Part shown: positions 10,119 to 22,803 of the stretch, piece after piece
Layout: each line of letters starts with the position of its first letter
How positions within the stretch are numbered: position 1 is the stretch's first letter
From: Riptortus pedestris
Lineage: Eukaryota > Arthropoda > Insecta > Hemiptera > Alydidae
Reading direction: 5' to 3'
Length of the DNA: 64,000 bases
NCBI GenBank assembly: GCA_019009955.1
Contig: CM032231.1
Span: 93,052,001-93,116,000, forward strand
The notes under the pieces: model-generated
Databases searched by the model: none
Seen by the model: the letters and a program-made list of their open reading frames with translations, nothing else
Told to the model about the DNA's origin: nothing
Program-made: the position numbers and the translations under genes

Positions 10119-11758
10119 CAAAAATTTTAAAAATAGTCAGCCAACAAATACAAAACCCATGAACTTAAGTCATAAAGATAAAAAGTTGAAAACACATAAA
10201 ACTAATAAAATTAGAAACAAACTAAGAACTAGATGAAAAGTTCTATTTGCTTTATTACAATAGGGTAAAAATCCTAGGAATGCTACCAACGGAGGAACTA
10301 GAGGGAAAAGGACCAAAATAAAACCCCTATGTTAACAATTAGAAGAGTAGGGTATCTGATTAAAGAAGTGTAGCTGTGTTTTTTTCTAGAAGGCACTGAT
10401 GATGGAGCTTCGTCAACGAAAGTGCACTTTGCATATATTGAAGTACTTGTCCTGATCAATTGTATCCTCTACCGTCCAGCATCTCGGGAAAAACTTTATT
10501 TTGTATTTCTAGTCCCAGAGATAGTTATTACCCTGGTGGATATCTCATCCCCTGACAAAAACCTATTTACTCCGTTGGATTAGTTGTTTACAGCTCGGGC
10601 TGGCTTTTATATCCGTTTATTTTCTTAATTAAACAAATGGAATTTTTTAATATCAGCTGACAACAAGAAATTTCTTCAAGGCTATGCATTAGTTCCCTAG
10701 CAATATTTCCTTTAGTGGTTTGAAGGAATTTTATCTTCTTTATTAAAATGAAACATTAAAAAAAAAAAAAGTGTTGATTGAACAGTTTTTCTCTCAGTTT
10801 CCACTCGCCGCATTAGGTTCATTGCATACCATATGAAGACATTGATGAATGGAGTTGAGGAAGTAATTACAAATTCTGGATTTAATAAACTCCAACACCA
10901 ACGGAAGTTGAGCGTCTACCAACCGCGGATATTAAATTTTTTAATCTCACCTTCAAACATCGGCATCACTTTATGAATAATTTCAAGGAGGGGCTTTTTT
11001 GCCATTTTTTTTTTTTTTTTTTTTAGAAAAACAAGAAAGAATACGAGGTAGCAGATCTGCGAGAAACTTTTATACAACTTTTAAATCCATGCTCTTGACG
11101 TGCTGAAGGGAAAAGTTTAAGTCATTATGAATAAAATTTTGAACAAAAGAGGCTCTTAACAACTCTTTTCCTTTTGAAATCATCTCCTTTTTTTTTCAAT
11201 GAAAAGTTGTGTTAATGGTCTGAAACTTGTGTTTTCAGGAATGATTTAATTCGTAATTATTGTTAAAAGAAGTTTTATTAACATCACTTTTCTGTGACCC
11301 CACCCCAAAAAAATATTTACAATACATTTTCTTGTTAATACATATTAAACAATTCCAATGTGATCAGTTGTCGGCAGTCTAAAAATGAAAACAGAAATAT
11401 CATTGGAATTATTGGCCATCTGTAGGATGAACATCATTTTGAAAAGAAGTATTTATATGATTTCTAAGACTTCCTCGCTCGTAGAAATTGGATGGGAGTA
11501 TTTATAAAGTAGAGGGATGAAATAGTACTATGACAATCTTTTTCATGTTTTATTAAATAAAATTAGCAGCATCCCAGAGGTTCATACTACCACCTTCAGA
11601 GAAAGCATGACAACAAGAAAGACCAATAAGAGAATACTAAAACAAAATCTGATTACAAACAACACTAAAATTATCACTAAAATTATGAAATGTATCGCTC
11701 AAACAAAAATAAGTAGGGTTATAATTTTTATAACGAATGAATTAGAAACAACACTATA
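10119..11758. other. Intergenic, mostly unassigned
   Basis: AT-rich with poly-T and poly-A runs. A CTGATGA-GAAAGTGC motif at 10395-10425 and a CCTGATCAATTG-CCAGCAT block at about 10450-10485 also occur at 28400-28450, so part of this is a dispersed repeat. No coding pattern is seen. Confidence 0.4.
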
Positions 11759-12683
11759 TTAGCAGGTTTCCCTAAAGAAAAATCAGGTATTGAGGTCGTA
11801 CTCATAACACGATTTTCGAAAATTTCCTCTAATGTCCATTGATCCTATATATATTTATGTTACTGCTCTAGTAGTCGCAATTTTTGTTTAATCATTACCA
11901 AACTCGTTACATAAGCGTTTTATGTAAAACTAAAAATCAAGCTTGCTAACGGCTGAAATCCGAATGAAGGGCTGGAGGGGTTAAGGCAGCAGGAAATTCA
12001 AAATATCTTCGTCGGATCGAAAAATAGTTTAAAACCAATATTATTGAAAATTTAATTTCTCATAAATGTTGTTATATATAACTTACATTTCAAAACTAAA
12101 GATCATGTTCGTTAAGTGCTAAAATCGGCCCCGGGTGGAGGGGGCACTGGGTGAATTTTGAAAATTCGAAATATCCCAGTAACGATCCGTTGGATCAAAA
12201 ACTTGTATAGAACCAATCTTATTACCAATTAAATTTACTATAAATATAGTTATACACATTTATTCTCTATCTTGAAAATTAACCGAGCTATTTGCATTCT
12301 TTTCAGCTTTCAGCAAACTCCCCCTTCTACTCATGTCAAATAAACAATACTCTGATATTTGGTATAACACTTCGTTTAAGGCTCAAATACCAAATTTTGA
12401 GACCTTTATTATACAAGCTACGTGCAAATAAGTCTTATTGATCACCCCCCCCCTGTCTTAAGTTCTTGGACAACTAAAATTTCAGTGAATGAGATAAAGA
12501 TTATTCTGATTCATTTTAAATTACAGTACTTTACAGATATAGTAAATATTTTTCAATAAAATTACTGTTATATTCAATAATATTTCAGTAATTCCAGTAG
12601 CTAGCAGTTGGCAGATTTATCTATTCCAAAATTTCATTAGGAAATTCTGCTTAGTTTAAGCAGCCCCTGCGTGACGGATTTTT
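11759..12683 (+). mobile_element. HNA Helentron-like element, near full length
   Basis: It starts TTAGCAGGTTTCCCTAAAG and ends GGAAATTCTGCTTAG followed by the hairpin AAGCAGCCCCTGCGT and GACGGATTTT. Its microsatellite is reduced to a few TA units. The core block (AAACTAAA-ATCA, CTGAAATC, GGATCGAAAAA) occurs twice in tandem, at about 11925 and 12105. The C-run CACCCCCCCC and CTTAAGTTCTTGG are present. Non-coding. Confidence 0.85.
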
Positions 12684-15280
12684 CTTTGCTATGTTTGATA
12701 GCTCTGAAGATGATAATATTAGTAAAGAATTGACAGAGTTCTCCTGTTTTCATCCCTCTATTGATTTTCCTTCATTCTCCGCAAAAACTATCTATTATTA
12801 TTTATAACTTTGTTAACAAAAAAAAAATGGCTTCCCACTGGGGAAAAGTAAAAAATACAGGAGCCTGGAAGGGAGAGAATTACAGGGGGCTGGACTAAAC
12901 TCTACTAATGAAGTCTGTCGCTCCATTTATAATGATAGGACCAGCCCTTTTTCTTCTATTTTTCCTTTAATTTTTCGTTTTCTACGTGACAGGCCGTAAT
13001 GAGTCTCCCGCCTGTCTTTTTTTAAGCCAACCCCCCCCCTCACCCTTTATTTTTGTAACAAAAAATAACTTCAGATTTATCTAGTCTTATCTGAACATGA
13101 CAATGCCCGACCCCATGATTGTCAGTTCGTGTATACAAGTTTTACCACAAGCACAAAATTTATTCTGACTTGTCACCAACTGAATGTCTTTTTTTAAAGC
13201 GATTAACGTATTTAAAAAGTGTGTAATTGAAAGCGTAGAAAAACTTTTGATTTAATTTAATTTATTGATTTTAAACCCCATAGGGTTCATTGAACAAAAT
13301 ATAACAGAGATTGTTAGACTTAGTGGATTTCTCTTTTGATATTCTAATATAAAATATTAAAAAACGCGTTTCTGCCTTCTACTAGGTGCGGTAGATGAAG
13401 TTCTGAGATATCACTTCAGTAGCTGACTTAAAAGGGGGATATGTTAAAAGTATGTTTCTTAATTACCTTTTTGCAGCCTTCACTAATATCCTTCTATAAT
13501 GAATTTATATAGCATATTTATTAAATATTTAAATAATCAAGAAATTGATTTGAAGCAGATGTAGATATGCTTCTTCGGTAAATGATTCTTCAAAACTCGA
13601 ACCTTTATTATGGAATCGTTTTTTAGAATATTTATAATTTTAATGTGTCGATATTGTCAGCTGATTGGTGTGGCATATCTCCATTTTTCATAGTCTTAAC
13701 GTGGCCGGTTTTGTGGTAAGTTTGACACTTTTTATCTTTTTATAACAAGTGTATTTATTACCCCTGAAGAGGCGTCATAGAGGTAGCGAAACATCTATTG
13801 ACCATCCCTTCAACAAAGATTGAGTTGAGGTCACATTTCAACGCTGAGATCTTTCTGAATTTCAGTAAATAGCAAAGCAAATGATCTTATTTCTGAATGG
13901 AGTTTTACAAAGAATTCCTGCCTATATTTTCCATGAAATCCTAAGCACAGCATCAGCCCTAAATGTAGCTCCTCCTTAAATTAATATTTGAGTTACAAAA
14001 AATTTGCATTCACCAAAATTTGAAAAATGAAATTACTTCTGTAATAAGATTGATTAGGTAACATTTTTTTGCAGCGTCGATAGCATACAACGATTAAATA
14101 TTGCGTTCGGTAACGATTAAATTAAATTTGTGAACTCCAGGACGTTACACATATATATATATATACATACATTCACAAACACCGGATAAAATGCTGAACT
14201 TGAATTACTCAGTTTGTAAAACTGAAAATTTATGGGTATGCGCTCTATGCAATATGAATGAGTGGGAGAATGAATACACTTCATTCCATAGCTGTATGTC
14301 CAGTACTTGAGGAATTCAGAAGGAAATTTCTTGGTTCTCCAAAATTAAGTCACGATGATTATATTGTATTTTTGAATGTTAAAGATTGGTAGACATTGTA
14401 TAAGTATTTGTGTGTCTCACAAAGGTACCGAAAATTCCTAACTGATGAGTACAATGATTCAATATTCTCTGTTTTTAAACTTTTTAAATGCATACATGTA
14501 GAAATCCGTGAATGAATAGGCAGAACTCGAAAGGCGGACTTCATAGTCCAAGTAGTGTATATTTGTGTGTATATTTTAGAAAAAGGTTTTTTTTTCTTTT
14601 ATTATTTAAAAAAACTTGTAAAATGGTAATTTATTATGCTAATGTTCTAAATAATCATACTTTAATATTATTATATTATATACATATGTAGATCGGTAGA
14701 TATACAGATAGATATCAAGAGACTTGTGCAAACATTTTAAGGGACTTCAGTTCCGCCAACCTCTAGATATTTGATTAAAATCTTCGTAAATCGACTTATA
14801 AAATACAACCTCAACAGCAGATTTCTCTAAGGGGGAATATGATAAAAAAATATTATCTTTAGTAAACCATAAAATTCAATTGGACCCTCTTTTCCTCTCC
14901 ATTATTACATCATTTCAATTAAAACCGTATGCCCTAACAAAGACAATTTTATTTGTGATTTCCCCAGAAGAGGGAGCTATGCTGGATATATTTAGCTGAA
15001 TATAGGTTAAAGTGCCACCCATGGGTGACTACTGGTTTGGAGCTGGTTCAGTTGGAGTTGACAGCCAATCAATAGAGGATTGTTTCCCAGATTCAACATG
15101 AGCTAAATGAAAGAGGGACTGAGTGCTCAATGAACAATATCGGACCCATTTAATTTTCAACCTGACTGCTGGTTCACTCCACATTGGAAATTAACAGCTC
15201 AAATAAAAGCACACAAAAAGGAGCCAATTATTTAATGCATAGTGCATATTTAGCCTTCGTAGAACGAGGAATCCAATAAA
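12684..15280. other. Intergenic, unassigned
   Basis: AT-rich with short C-runs at about 13026-13042 and a short (TA)n at 14151-14164. A CCTGAAGA-AGCGAAAC motif lies at 13763-13793. No gene or element ends are recognised. Confidence 0.4.
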
Positions 15281-15318
15281 AAATAGCTGATTTCCATGGA
15301 GGGAAATCTGCTAAAATG
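15281..15318 (-). mobile_element. HNA fragment (5' end only)
   Basis: AGCTGATTTCC and GGGAAATCTGCTAAAA match the family 5' palindrome on the minus strand. Only about 38 bases remain. Confidence 0.55.
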
Positions 15319-15477
15319 CTAAAATAATAGAAAAGATAAATGCACAGCTACCTTTAAATTTGCATCAATACATATCTTCATCAAATTAATGTGATGTGAA
15401 AGGAAAACGAAAATCAGCCAAATATTGAAAATGTATTCGAAAAACAATTGTTATACAACAGGAGCAATACGAAAGAC

Positions 15478-15478
<1 letters not shown>

Positions 15479-15521
<43 letters not shown>
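15479..15521. repeat. Microsatellite (TA)n
   Basis: About 20 TA units between the HNA fragment and the minisatellite. Confidence 0.95.
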
Positions 15522-15524
<3 letters not shown>

Positions 15525-15642
15525 GCGTGGTGGAATTTGTGTTCTCGATACCTGTAATTTACCCTTGTATTTTCTGAGCACTGATCATCATAAATATATT
15601 TTATCTTATATTTGCAGTAAGGTTGCCAGCTAACATTTGCTA

Positions 15643-17276
15643 CATCTGGAGTTTGACAATCGGTCTCGAGGAGATTGGGAATTAGACGCGGTAGGATGCT
15701 GACAGTTGGTACATCTGGAGTTAGACAATCGGTCTCGAGGAGGTTGGGAAGCAGACGCGGTAGGATGCTGACTGTTGGTACATCTGGAGTTAGACAATCG
15801 GTCTCGAGGAGGTTGGGAAGCAGACGCGGTAGGATGCTGACTGTTGCTACATCTGGAGTTAGACAATCGGTCTCGAGGAGGTTGGGAAGCAGACGCGGTA
15901 GGATGCTGACTGTTGCTACATCTGGAGTTAGACAATCGGTCTCGAGGAGGTTGGGAAGCAGACGCGGTAGGATGCTGACTGTTGGTACATCTGGAGTTAG
16001 ACAATCGGTCTCGAGGAGGTTGGGAAGCAGACGCGGTAGGATGCTGACTGTTGGTACATCTGGAGTTAGACAATCGGTCTCGAGGAGGTTGGGAAGCAGA
16101 CGCGGTAGGATGCTGACTGTTGCTACATCTGGAGTTAGACAATCGGTCTCGAGGAGGTTGGGAAGCAGACGCGGTAGGATGCTGACTGTTGCTACATCTG
16201 GAGTTAGACAATCGGTCTCGAGGAGGTTGGGAAGCAGACGCGGTAGGATGCTGACTGTTGCTACATCTGGAGTTAGACAATCGGTCTCGAGGAGGTTGGG
16301 AAGCAGACGCGGTAGGATGCTGACTGTTGCTACATCTGGAGTTAGACAATCGGTCTCGAGGAGGTTGGGAAGCAGACGCGGTAGGATGCTGACTGTTGGT
16401 ACATCTGGAGTTAGACAATCGGTCTCGAGGAGGTTGGGAAGCAGACGCGGTGGTAGGATGCTGACTGTTGCTACATCTGGAGTTAGACAATCGGTCTCGA
16501 GGAGGTTGGGAAGCAGACGCGGTAGGATGCTGACTGTTGGTACATCTGGAGTTAGACAATCGGTCTCGAGGAGGTTGGGAAGCAGACGCGGTAGGATGCT
16601 GACTGTTGGTACATCTGGAGTTAGACAATCGGTCTCGAGGAGGTTGGGAAGCAGACGCGGTAGGATGCTGACTGTTGCTACATCTGGAGTTAGACAATCG
16701 GTCTCGAGGAGGTTGGGAAGCAGACGCGGTAGGATGCTGACTGTTGGTACATCTGGAGTTAGACAATCGGTCTCGAGGAGGTTGGGAAGCAGACGCGGTA
16801 GGATGCTGACTGTTGCTACATCTGGAGTTAGACAATCGGTCTCGAGGAGGTTGGGAAGCAGATGCGGTAGGATGCTTACATTTGCTACATCTGGAGTTAG
16901 ACAATCGGTCTCGAGGAGGTTGGGAAGCAGACGCGGTAGGATGCTGACTGTTGCTACATCTGGAGTTAGACAATCGGTCTCGAGGAGGTTGGGAAGCAGA
17001 CGCGGTAGGATGCTGACTGTTGCTACATCTGGAGTTAGACAATCGGTCTCGAGGAGGTTGGGAAGCAGACGCGGTAGGATGCTGACTGTTGCTACATCTG
17101 GAGTTAGACAATCGGTTTCGAGGTGGTTGGGAAGCAGACGCGGTAGGATGCTGACTGTTGCTACATCTGGAGTTAGACAATCGGTTTCGAGGTGGTTGGG
17201 AAGCAGACGCGGTAGGATGCTGACTGTTGCTACATCTGGAGTTAGACAATCGGTCTCGAGGAGGTTGGGAAGCAGA
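15643..17276. repeat. 69-bp minisatellite, about 23.5 units
   Basis: The unit contains CATCTGGAGTTAGACAATCG, GTCTCGAGGAGGTTGGGAAG and CAGACGCGGTAGGATGCTGA. Because 69 is a multiple of three and the unit lacks stops in three frames, open frames of 551-645 codons exist on the minus strand (two) and 571 codons on the plus strand. Most units differ only at one G/C site (TTGGTA or TTGCTA). Unit edges carry extra changes: the first unit, a CATTTGCTA unit near 16876 and TTTCGAGGTGG in two units near 17120 and 17190. One unit has a 3-base GGT insertion near 16450. The minus-strand frames run into an unrelated (TA)n tract, so I read this as satellite DNA and not a gene, although a repeat protein cannot be excluded. 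Confidence 0.93.
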
Positions 17277-17279
17277 CAC

Positions 17280-18815
17280 AGGCAACTATCGATCAGTAGG
17301 GCTGCTGACCTCATTTTCAGCAACCCTCTCTTTGCTTTGCTTTTTAACCGTTTAATTCATTCGTCTATTTCTGTCTTTGCGATGAGATAATAAAGCAATT
17401 AGAGGCTAGTTTTATGAGTCTACGGTGAGAATGAGAACAGGCCTTTCTTTCTATTCTTCCACGACAACGGTCATAGCAATTATAGAATCCAATTGACATT
17501 AATATACGTTGATTGCACTTTAATTCATATTGTATAATTTATTGTAGAGTTTGTATAAGTTCAAGGGATGTGAACTTGTTAGTAGCTTATAAATGTCATG
17601 GTAATTCATTGGTTTATATTCACTTCATATTTTCAACTGGCCCGGTAGCAACTTGTGATAATTTAGGAGTTTCATCAAAAACTTGAATTATTATTTCCAG
17701 TGTTATAAATGTTTTCAAAAATAGTACATCAGTAATCTTGTTGTAAATGACGTTTTCTGCAATTGTTCTTATTTACATTTTCAAATGTTAATCGATTAAT
17801 ATTTATTTGTTAGAGTCCAGCTCTCTTGTAAGCCCCACTCCTAGTTATCTCTAGAAATCAAAAGACCAATACATCATAGAACGTCATATTTCAAGTTTAA
17901 TTGCAGTTCATTGTATCGGACTACAATATTATTTTGTGAGTTACATGGATAAATTCGTGTGACGTCGCAAATCTAAATTTATTTTTTGTTAAAGAAAGTG
18001 TGTTTTAATTATTATTTATTTGTTTTTTGTGCAGATATATAATAAAGACTTAAATAAATAAAAATGCAGTGCACTAGATAGCTAAGTCTCTCTCACTCGT
18101 AAATATCGTACGGAAATTCGAAGAGGTTTTTCAAAATGAGTACAACCTCAGTAACTAATTTCCCTCAAGGCTAATTTCATGAAAGTCACCAAGGAAATAT
18201 GAAAGAGTGACGACCTAGGCGTGCTCTTATATGGGCGTAGCTGACTACGTAAGGCCCCATGGTCACTAGCTACTGCACTGGCTGGTTTGCCCTTCTCATT
18301 GTTTGCATATACAGTTACACAAATATTTTCTGGGTACGCATCTTTACCATAACCTTTCATGTTCCCCATCAAACATAATACTTCATTTGATCAATCTGGT
18401 AATATGTGGTATGTTCAAAAGTGATGTATTAATATACAATGTAGAAATGTACAAGCTTCAGAGTGTCTCAATTAAACGTATTTGTCATGTAACTGTATTT
18501 CCTTGAATGAATTAGTTTTGATAAGGACATAAGTTCCAATAGTACCTTATTTGAGTTATTGTTTTAAACAATATAATATATAACACCAATCTGACAAGGA
18601 AACTTTTTTTGAAAGATGGATAAATGTATTAATGAAATTCTGCCGTTAAATTAATTTATCATGATTCCTGAAAAACAGGGAATATAAAATGTTGCTGGCT
18701 TACAGGCAAGTGTTTAATAAATTATTTTATTAAAATTCAACAGAGTAAATATGTTATTTAAAGTATCTTGATAAAGGGATTAATTCATATTAATATTATT
18801 TAATTTTTATTATTT
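17280..18815. other. Intergenic, unassigned, with an HNA scrap
   Basis: AT-rich. Bases 18130-18165 (GAGTACAACCTCAGTAACTA, then TTTCCCTCAAGG) match the HNA 5' block on the minus strand. Nothing else is recognised. Confidence 0.4.
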
Positions 18816-18821
18816 TCATGG

Positions 18822-19025
18822 GGGAGGACGGCAGTGGCCCAGTGGCTTTCCATCCAATTCATAGGGTTCTAATCTTAAGTCCCTAAGTTGAAACCCCGTG
18901 ATCAATATGTAAATTTCAGGTTGGACTTCATTGCAAGGCATTGAGTAGCTACTTCTACTTAAAGAATTACCAAAACTTTGGCCTGTAGCGACACCCTGAT
19001 ACTGCCGGAAAAGAGTCAATCTGAA
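18822..19025 (+). mobile_element. Possible second tRNA-derived SINE
   Basis: TGGCCCAGTGG at about 18836 fits a tRNA A box exactly, and AGTTGAAACCCC about 55 bases later resembles a B box with one base missing. The body is unlike the main SINE in the window. No target duplication was found. Confidence 0.4.
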
Positions 19026-19169
19026 TAATTAACTCTACCAACAAAGGCGTTTGGCGCTACCTTGGGCCTTCATGAAATGTGTAGCCAAAGATCTTTTTTT
19101 TTATCTTCATTCTATGTTAACAAACGGTCCAAGCCAATACTGGTACACTAAGTTAGATGTGTTTGTGTG

Positions 19170-19212
<43 letters not shown>

Positions 19213-19227
19213 TGTGTGTGTTTTATG

Positions 19228-19302
<75 letters not shown>
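19170..19302. repeat. Compound microsatellite (TA)n-(TG)-(TA)n-(GA)n
   Basis: Two long TA tracts flank a TGTGTGTG stretch, ending in a perfect GA tract at 19277-19302. Apparent open frames here are only repeat translation. Confidence 0.95.
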
Positions 19303-19307
<5 letters not shown>

Positions 19308-20009
19308 AGTTTATTGCTCTTTTACCTGCTTTCTATTACTGATCTTGAACCTCTCTAAATTATTTTATCTATGTCGATATCTCATTAATCCATCCTTATT
19401 ACAATTTATCTGCGAGCTCCTGCTCATGAATGATAAAAACCATTATTATTATTTTATTAAAAATAAAAATTTTATGGTAGTGTTTTATGTTGGGCAAACA
19501 CTTCTGTTATTATTATCATCACTTTTGTTCTCTTTGCTTAAAGATACTATGGAAGTGAAACTTTCTCCATTATTATTGAAGGAGAAATGGAGTAAATACA
19601 TTTGAACTTTAGCGTTCTAGTAGAACGCCAATAATCATCTGATTAATAATAAGGAAGTACTGGACGGAATAGTTGCGAAAACAAACCGAGCCAGTCAGAC
19701 AAGATCTGCGCAATCTTCCGGCATCACTCATTTATGCCATCCATTAGGTATGAACAGTTGAGATTTTATAGAGAAAGTTTTGATAAATCACAATATGTAA
19801 TTTTCTTATTTAAAAGAGAAATTCAGGTTTCATTCTTTCTAGGTTTGTTTTTCAACAATAAATAATTGGAACCTATAATGAGATAGGCATGAAGTACGAA
19901 TCTCAACTTCATAACGATCATAATTCCTATAAAGGATATATTAAATGCCACATATTCATATTAGGGAATATTTGAATATGCTCAATCAAATACATTTCAA
20001 AAACTAAAA
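19303..20009. other. Intergenic, unassigned
   Basis: AT-rich; a short ATTATT-rich stretch around 19430-19580. No gene pattern or element ends seen. Confidence 0.4.
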
Positions 20010-20362
20010 AGCCCGTCAGGGGCTGCGTAAACTAAGCAGATTTCCCATGTACTTGAATTTCTCTCAAAACGTAAAAGTTTAATGAGAACAATATTTGGCA
20101 TTCATGCTTCAAATAAATTGCTTCATAATATAACTGCTTATTGTTAATATTACATGAGTAGGAGTGATGGCTTACTAATGGAAGAAAACTAAAAAAAATG
20201 CAAATATCTCCGTTATTAATGAAGATAGTGAAAGAAAATTACATTTGCAATATGATTTCTATATGATGCGATATGGTTCTATATAATTTTTCGATCCGAC
20301 GCTTAATAACGAAGATATTAAGAATTTACGAAATTCCCCCACTCTAAACCACTCTCCCATTG
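20010..20362 (-). mobile_element. HNA Helentron-like element, 3' half
   Basis: It begins with the family 3' end on the minus strand (CAGGGGCTGCG, then TTTACGCAGCCCC-type hairpin remnant, AAGCAGATTTCCCAT). It continues through GAGAACAATATTTGGCATT, TACATGAGTAGGAG, CTCCGTTATTAATG and TTCGATCCGACG to CCCCCACTCTAAACC, where it stops before the (TA)n and 5' region. Confidence 0.75.
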
Positions 20363-20999
20363 GTCGTACAGTGCATATCCACTACGAAAAAAAGGTATTT
20401 CATTTCACGGAACGGTTTCATTTGTGACATGTGTAGATTAAGATTAAATATATGGTTAATCTTGGTATATAAGATTGATAAGTTTTTTGACATGTCACGC
20501 TCTAGCGAAACCATCTAGAATACTTGAACTGTTTAATTAATTAATCAATAGTCAATTATGGTTGTAGTCATAAAAAGAGGCACTTGATCACATGTCCCAC
20601 TGATAGCTTCAATTGAGGAGATATCACATTTCTAGCTGTATTGGGCTCAAATTGCGGGAATATATCTCCATCAGGACAGCTATTGATGACTATTGATTTG
20701 GCTAACGAGCTTCCAAATAGTTTATTGAAAGTTAGCTAGCTCAATTTCTCAGCTCGCCTAAGGTCTTTAGCTCCTATTCACACATATACATTTAGCATAT
20801 TGATGAATTGACACAAATATATATATATTGGAGTCTAATGATGCGGCACGTTAAGATGAACGGATTTCAGCTCATAAACACCTCGGTTGAATCCTTGACT
20901 TCAGTAAACACGTCTAAATTTATGTTTGACATAAAAAAAAAAAAAAAAGTCATCAAAGCTCTTCAGTCCAGCCAAGGGCTATAAAACCTATTGTAGCTG
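20363..20999. other. Intergenic, unassigned
   Basis: No gene or element ends recognised; a poly-A run near 20933. Confidence 0.35.
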
Positions 21000-21656
21000 T
21001 ATTCATATCAGGATTATCTAAAAATATCTTCATAAGGCCATTGATCCTATCTAGGAGATGACGAATACGAGATCAGTTCTAAATTAATGAATGTTTTTTT
21101 GTACCATAAGGACATTTAAACGACGTGCTAAAAAGTTTTAAGACAATTATAGCTTTAAAAGCGAATATATCTCATACATTATATGAATTGTTTTTAATTT
21201 TTATTAATGGCTGTCAATAGAACAAAAACTTTTAATTAGTTAAATAGCACTGAGGTACAAACAATTTTTATTAACTAACTTTTTTTCTGAATTTATATAG
21301 AAATAAGGCCTTGAGAAGGAGAGCGAAACGAGTCAGGGATGAAATAAATGACTATATGTTGGAATTTTTATTTTCTAACCTTATCAAAAAACATTCTTAA
21401 ATAATAAATGGCCAGTGAATAAATCTACTGTATGTGTACTGATTTATTGTAGTTACTACTGTAGTAGTCGTAATTATAGTTGATAACTCTTAAAATCGTA
21501 ACAGAAGGAGGAAGAGGGGGAGAACGTCTCCATAATAAGTAGGATCGAAAACTTAGTTTAGAGAAAATGTATTGCAAATTTAGTTTCCTACAATTCTAGT
21601 CTGTACACTTTTCTTCTAACTGAAATATTAAACGAGTTATATGCATTCTATTTTAG
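21000..21656 (+). mobile_element. HNA Helentron-like element (outer), interrupted
   Basis: The 5' block at 21000-21090 (GGCCATTGATCCTATC, GGAGATGACGAA) and core at 21440-21656 (ACTACTGTAGTAGTCG, GGATCGAAAAC, AACGAGTTATATGCATTC) are separated by about 350 bases of other sequence that carries a CTTGAGA-GCGAAACGAG motif at 21312-21342. After TTTTAG another HNA copy is inserted, and the outer copy resumes at 22804. Confidence 0.6.
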
Positions 21657-22147
21657 TCATATTAAGAGAAATCAGCAATTGAGGTTGCAGTCTTGACGTG
21701 ATTTTCGAAAAACGTCCTCAAAGTCGATCGATACTACCTAGTAGATGACGAAAAAGTGATCCGTTCATTGTTTTATATATATATATATATACATATATAA
21801 AATTGTTTAAAACCAATTTTCAATTCAATTTTATTTATTAATGGACACCACATCGAAGGTGATTTGCCCTTTCAAAAGTAATAACAGGTAACAATAGCAA
21901 AAAACAATAATAAATATCTTAACAACAAATAATAACAAAAAAAAAAAATCTTAACAGCAAGTAACAATAATAAATACCTTAGAAACAAGTAATAATAACA
22001 AATTCCTTAGCAAAAAGTAATAATAACAAATACATTAACAACAAGGGACAATAATAAATACCTAAACAACAAGTAATAATAACATATACCTTAGCAACAA
22101 GTAATAGTAGCACATAACTTAGCAGTAATACTAATAATAACAAGTAC

Positions 22148-22182
<35 letters not shown>

Positions 22183-22803
22183 AATATACAGTTGGTGGAT
22201 GATTAATGTATGTTAAATGTTATCATATATTTCAATTTTGTGTAAGTATGAGAATATATTGTTAATGTGTGGGCTGCCTTCCGTCAATAGTTCTTGTAAG
22301 TCGTAGGGGAAGTCCTGGTGTTGTCGTTTTCGGCATTCTGTCAGTATATGTCTTATAGTCAAGGGAGTGTTACAAGTTGAGCAAGTAGGTCTGTCAGTCT
22401 TTGTCATTAAGTATGAGTGTGTTAATTTAGTGTGGCCGATTCTAAGTCTCGAGAGAACTACTTCTTCTCTCCTAGAATTTCTGAAACTTGATGGCCACAT
22501 GCAAATAGTGTTCTTTATAGCTCGAAGTTTGTTTTCAGTACTTGTGTTAGTCCAGTCGGTTTGAAACCAAACTTATTGAAAATAAAATACACTATAAATA
22601 TAGTTATACACATTTATTCTCTATCTTAATAGAGATATTTGCGTTTTTATTAAATCTGGGCGGCTAACGGATGGGTGACTTTCCCGCCAAAAGCTAGTTC
22701 GGCCGTTTCCTTAACTGCTCGACTCTCGTGAAACTTCTCTATTGTAAAACTTCACGTGGGAAATCTGCTTAGTTTACGCAGCCCCTGCGTGACGGAGTTT
22801 TTA
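21657..22803 (+). mobile_element. HNA Helentron-like element nested in HNA, itself split by a LINE
   Basis: Its 5' block is at 21660-21773, its (TA)n at 21774-21800, and its 3' part at 22571-22803, ending GGGAAATCTGCTTAG, hairpin ACGCAGCCCCTGCGT and GACGGAGTTTTTA. The sequence on each side joins into the family core (TTTTAG then TTTTCAGCC), so it landed in a T-run of an older copy. A LINE fragment sits between 21817 and 22558. Confidence 0.7.
21817..22558 (-). mobile_element. I-type LINE fragment, 5'-truncated
   Basis: Flanked by a 12-bp duplication GTTTRAAACCAA (one mismatch) at 21805-21816 and 22559-22570. The coding part at 22213-22500 (minus) reads RREEVVLSRLRIGHTKLTHS, then CSTCNTPLTIRHILTEC, a C-terminal zinc-finger-like tail related to the LINE at 43319. 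The 3' untranslated part holds degenerate AACAAGTAATAATAACAAAT-type tandem units (21880-22145) and a long poly-A at 22149-22181 (plus strand). It ends in TTAATAAATAAAA on the minus strand. Confidence 0.8.

Noticed and set aside
15643..17276. CRISPR array
   Set aside because: Units are contiguous with no unique spacers, and the host is an animal.
15386..17323. A 645-codon gene on the minus strand
   Set aside because: The frame is nearly all minisatellite and continues into a (TA)n tract; two other frames are equally open.
19051..19358. Small membrane proteins of Tyr/Ile repeats
   Set aside because: They are translations of (TA)n tracts; the same applies near 10027, 31507, 33840 and 52398.
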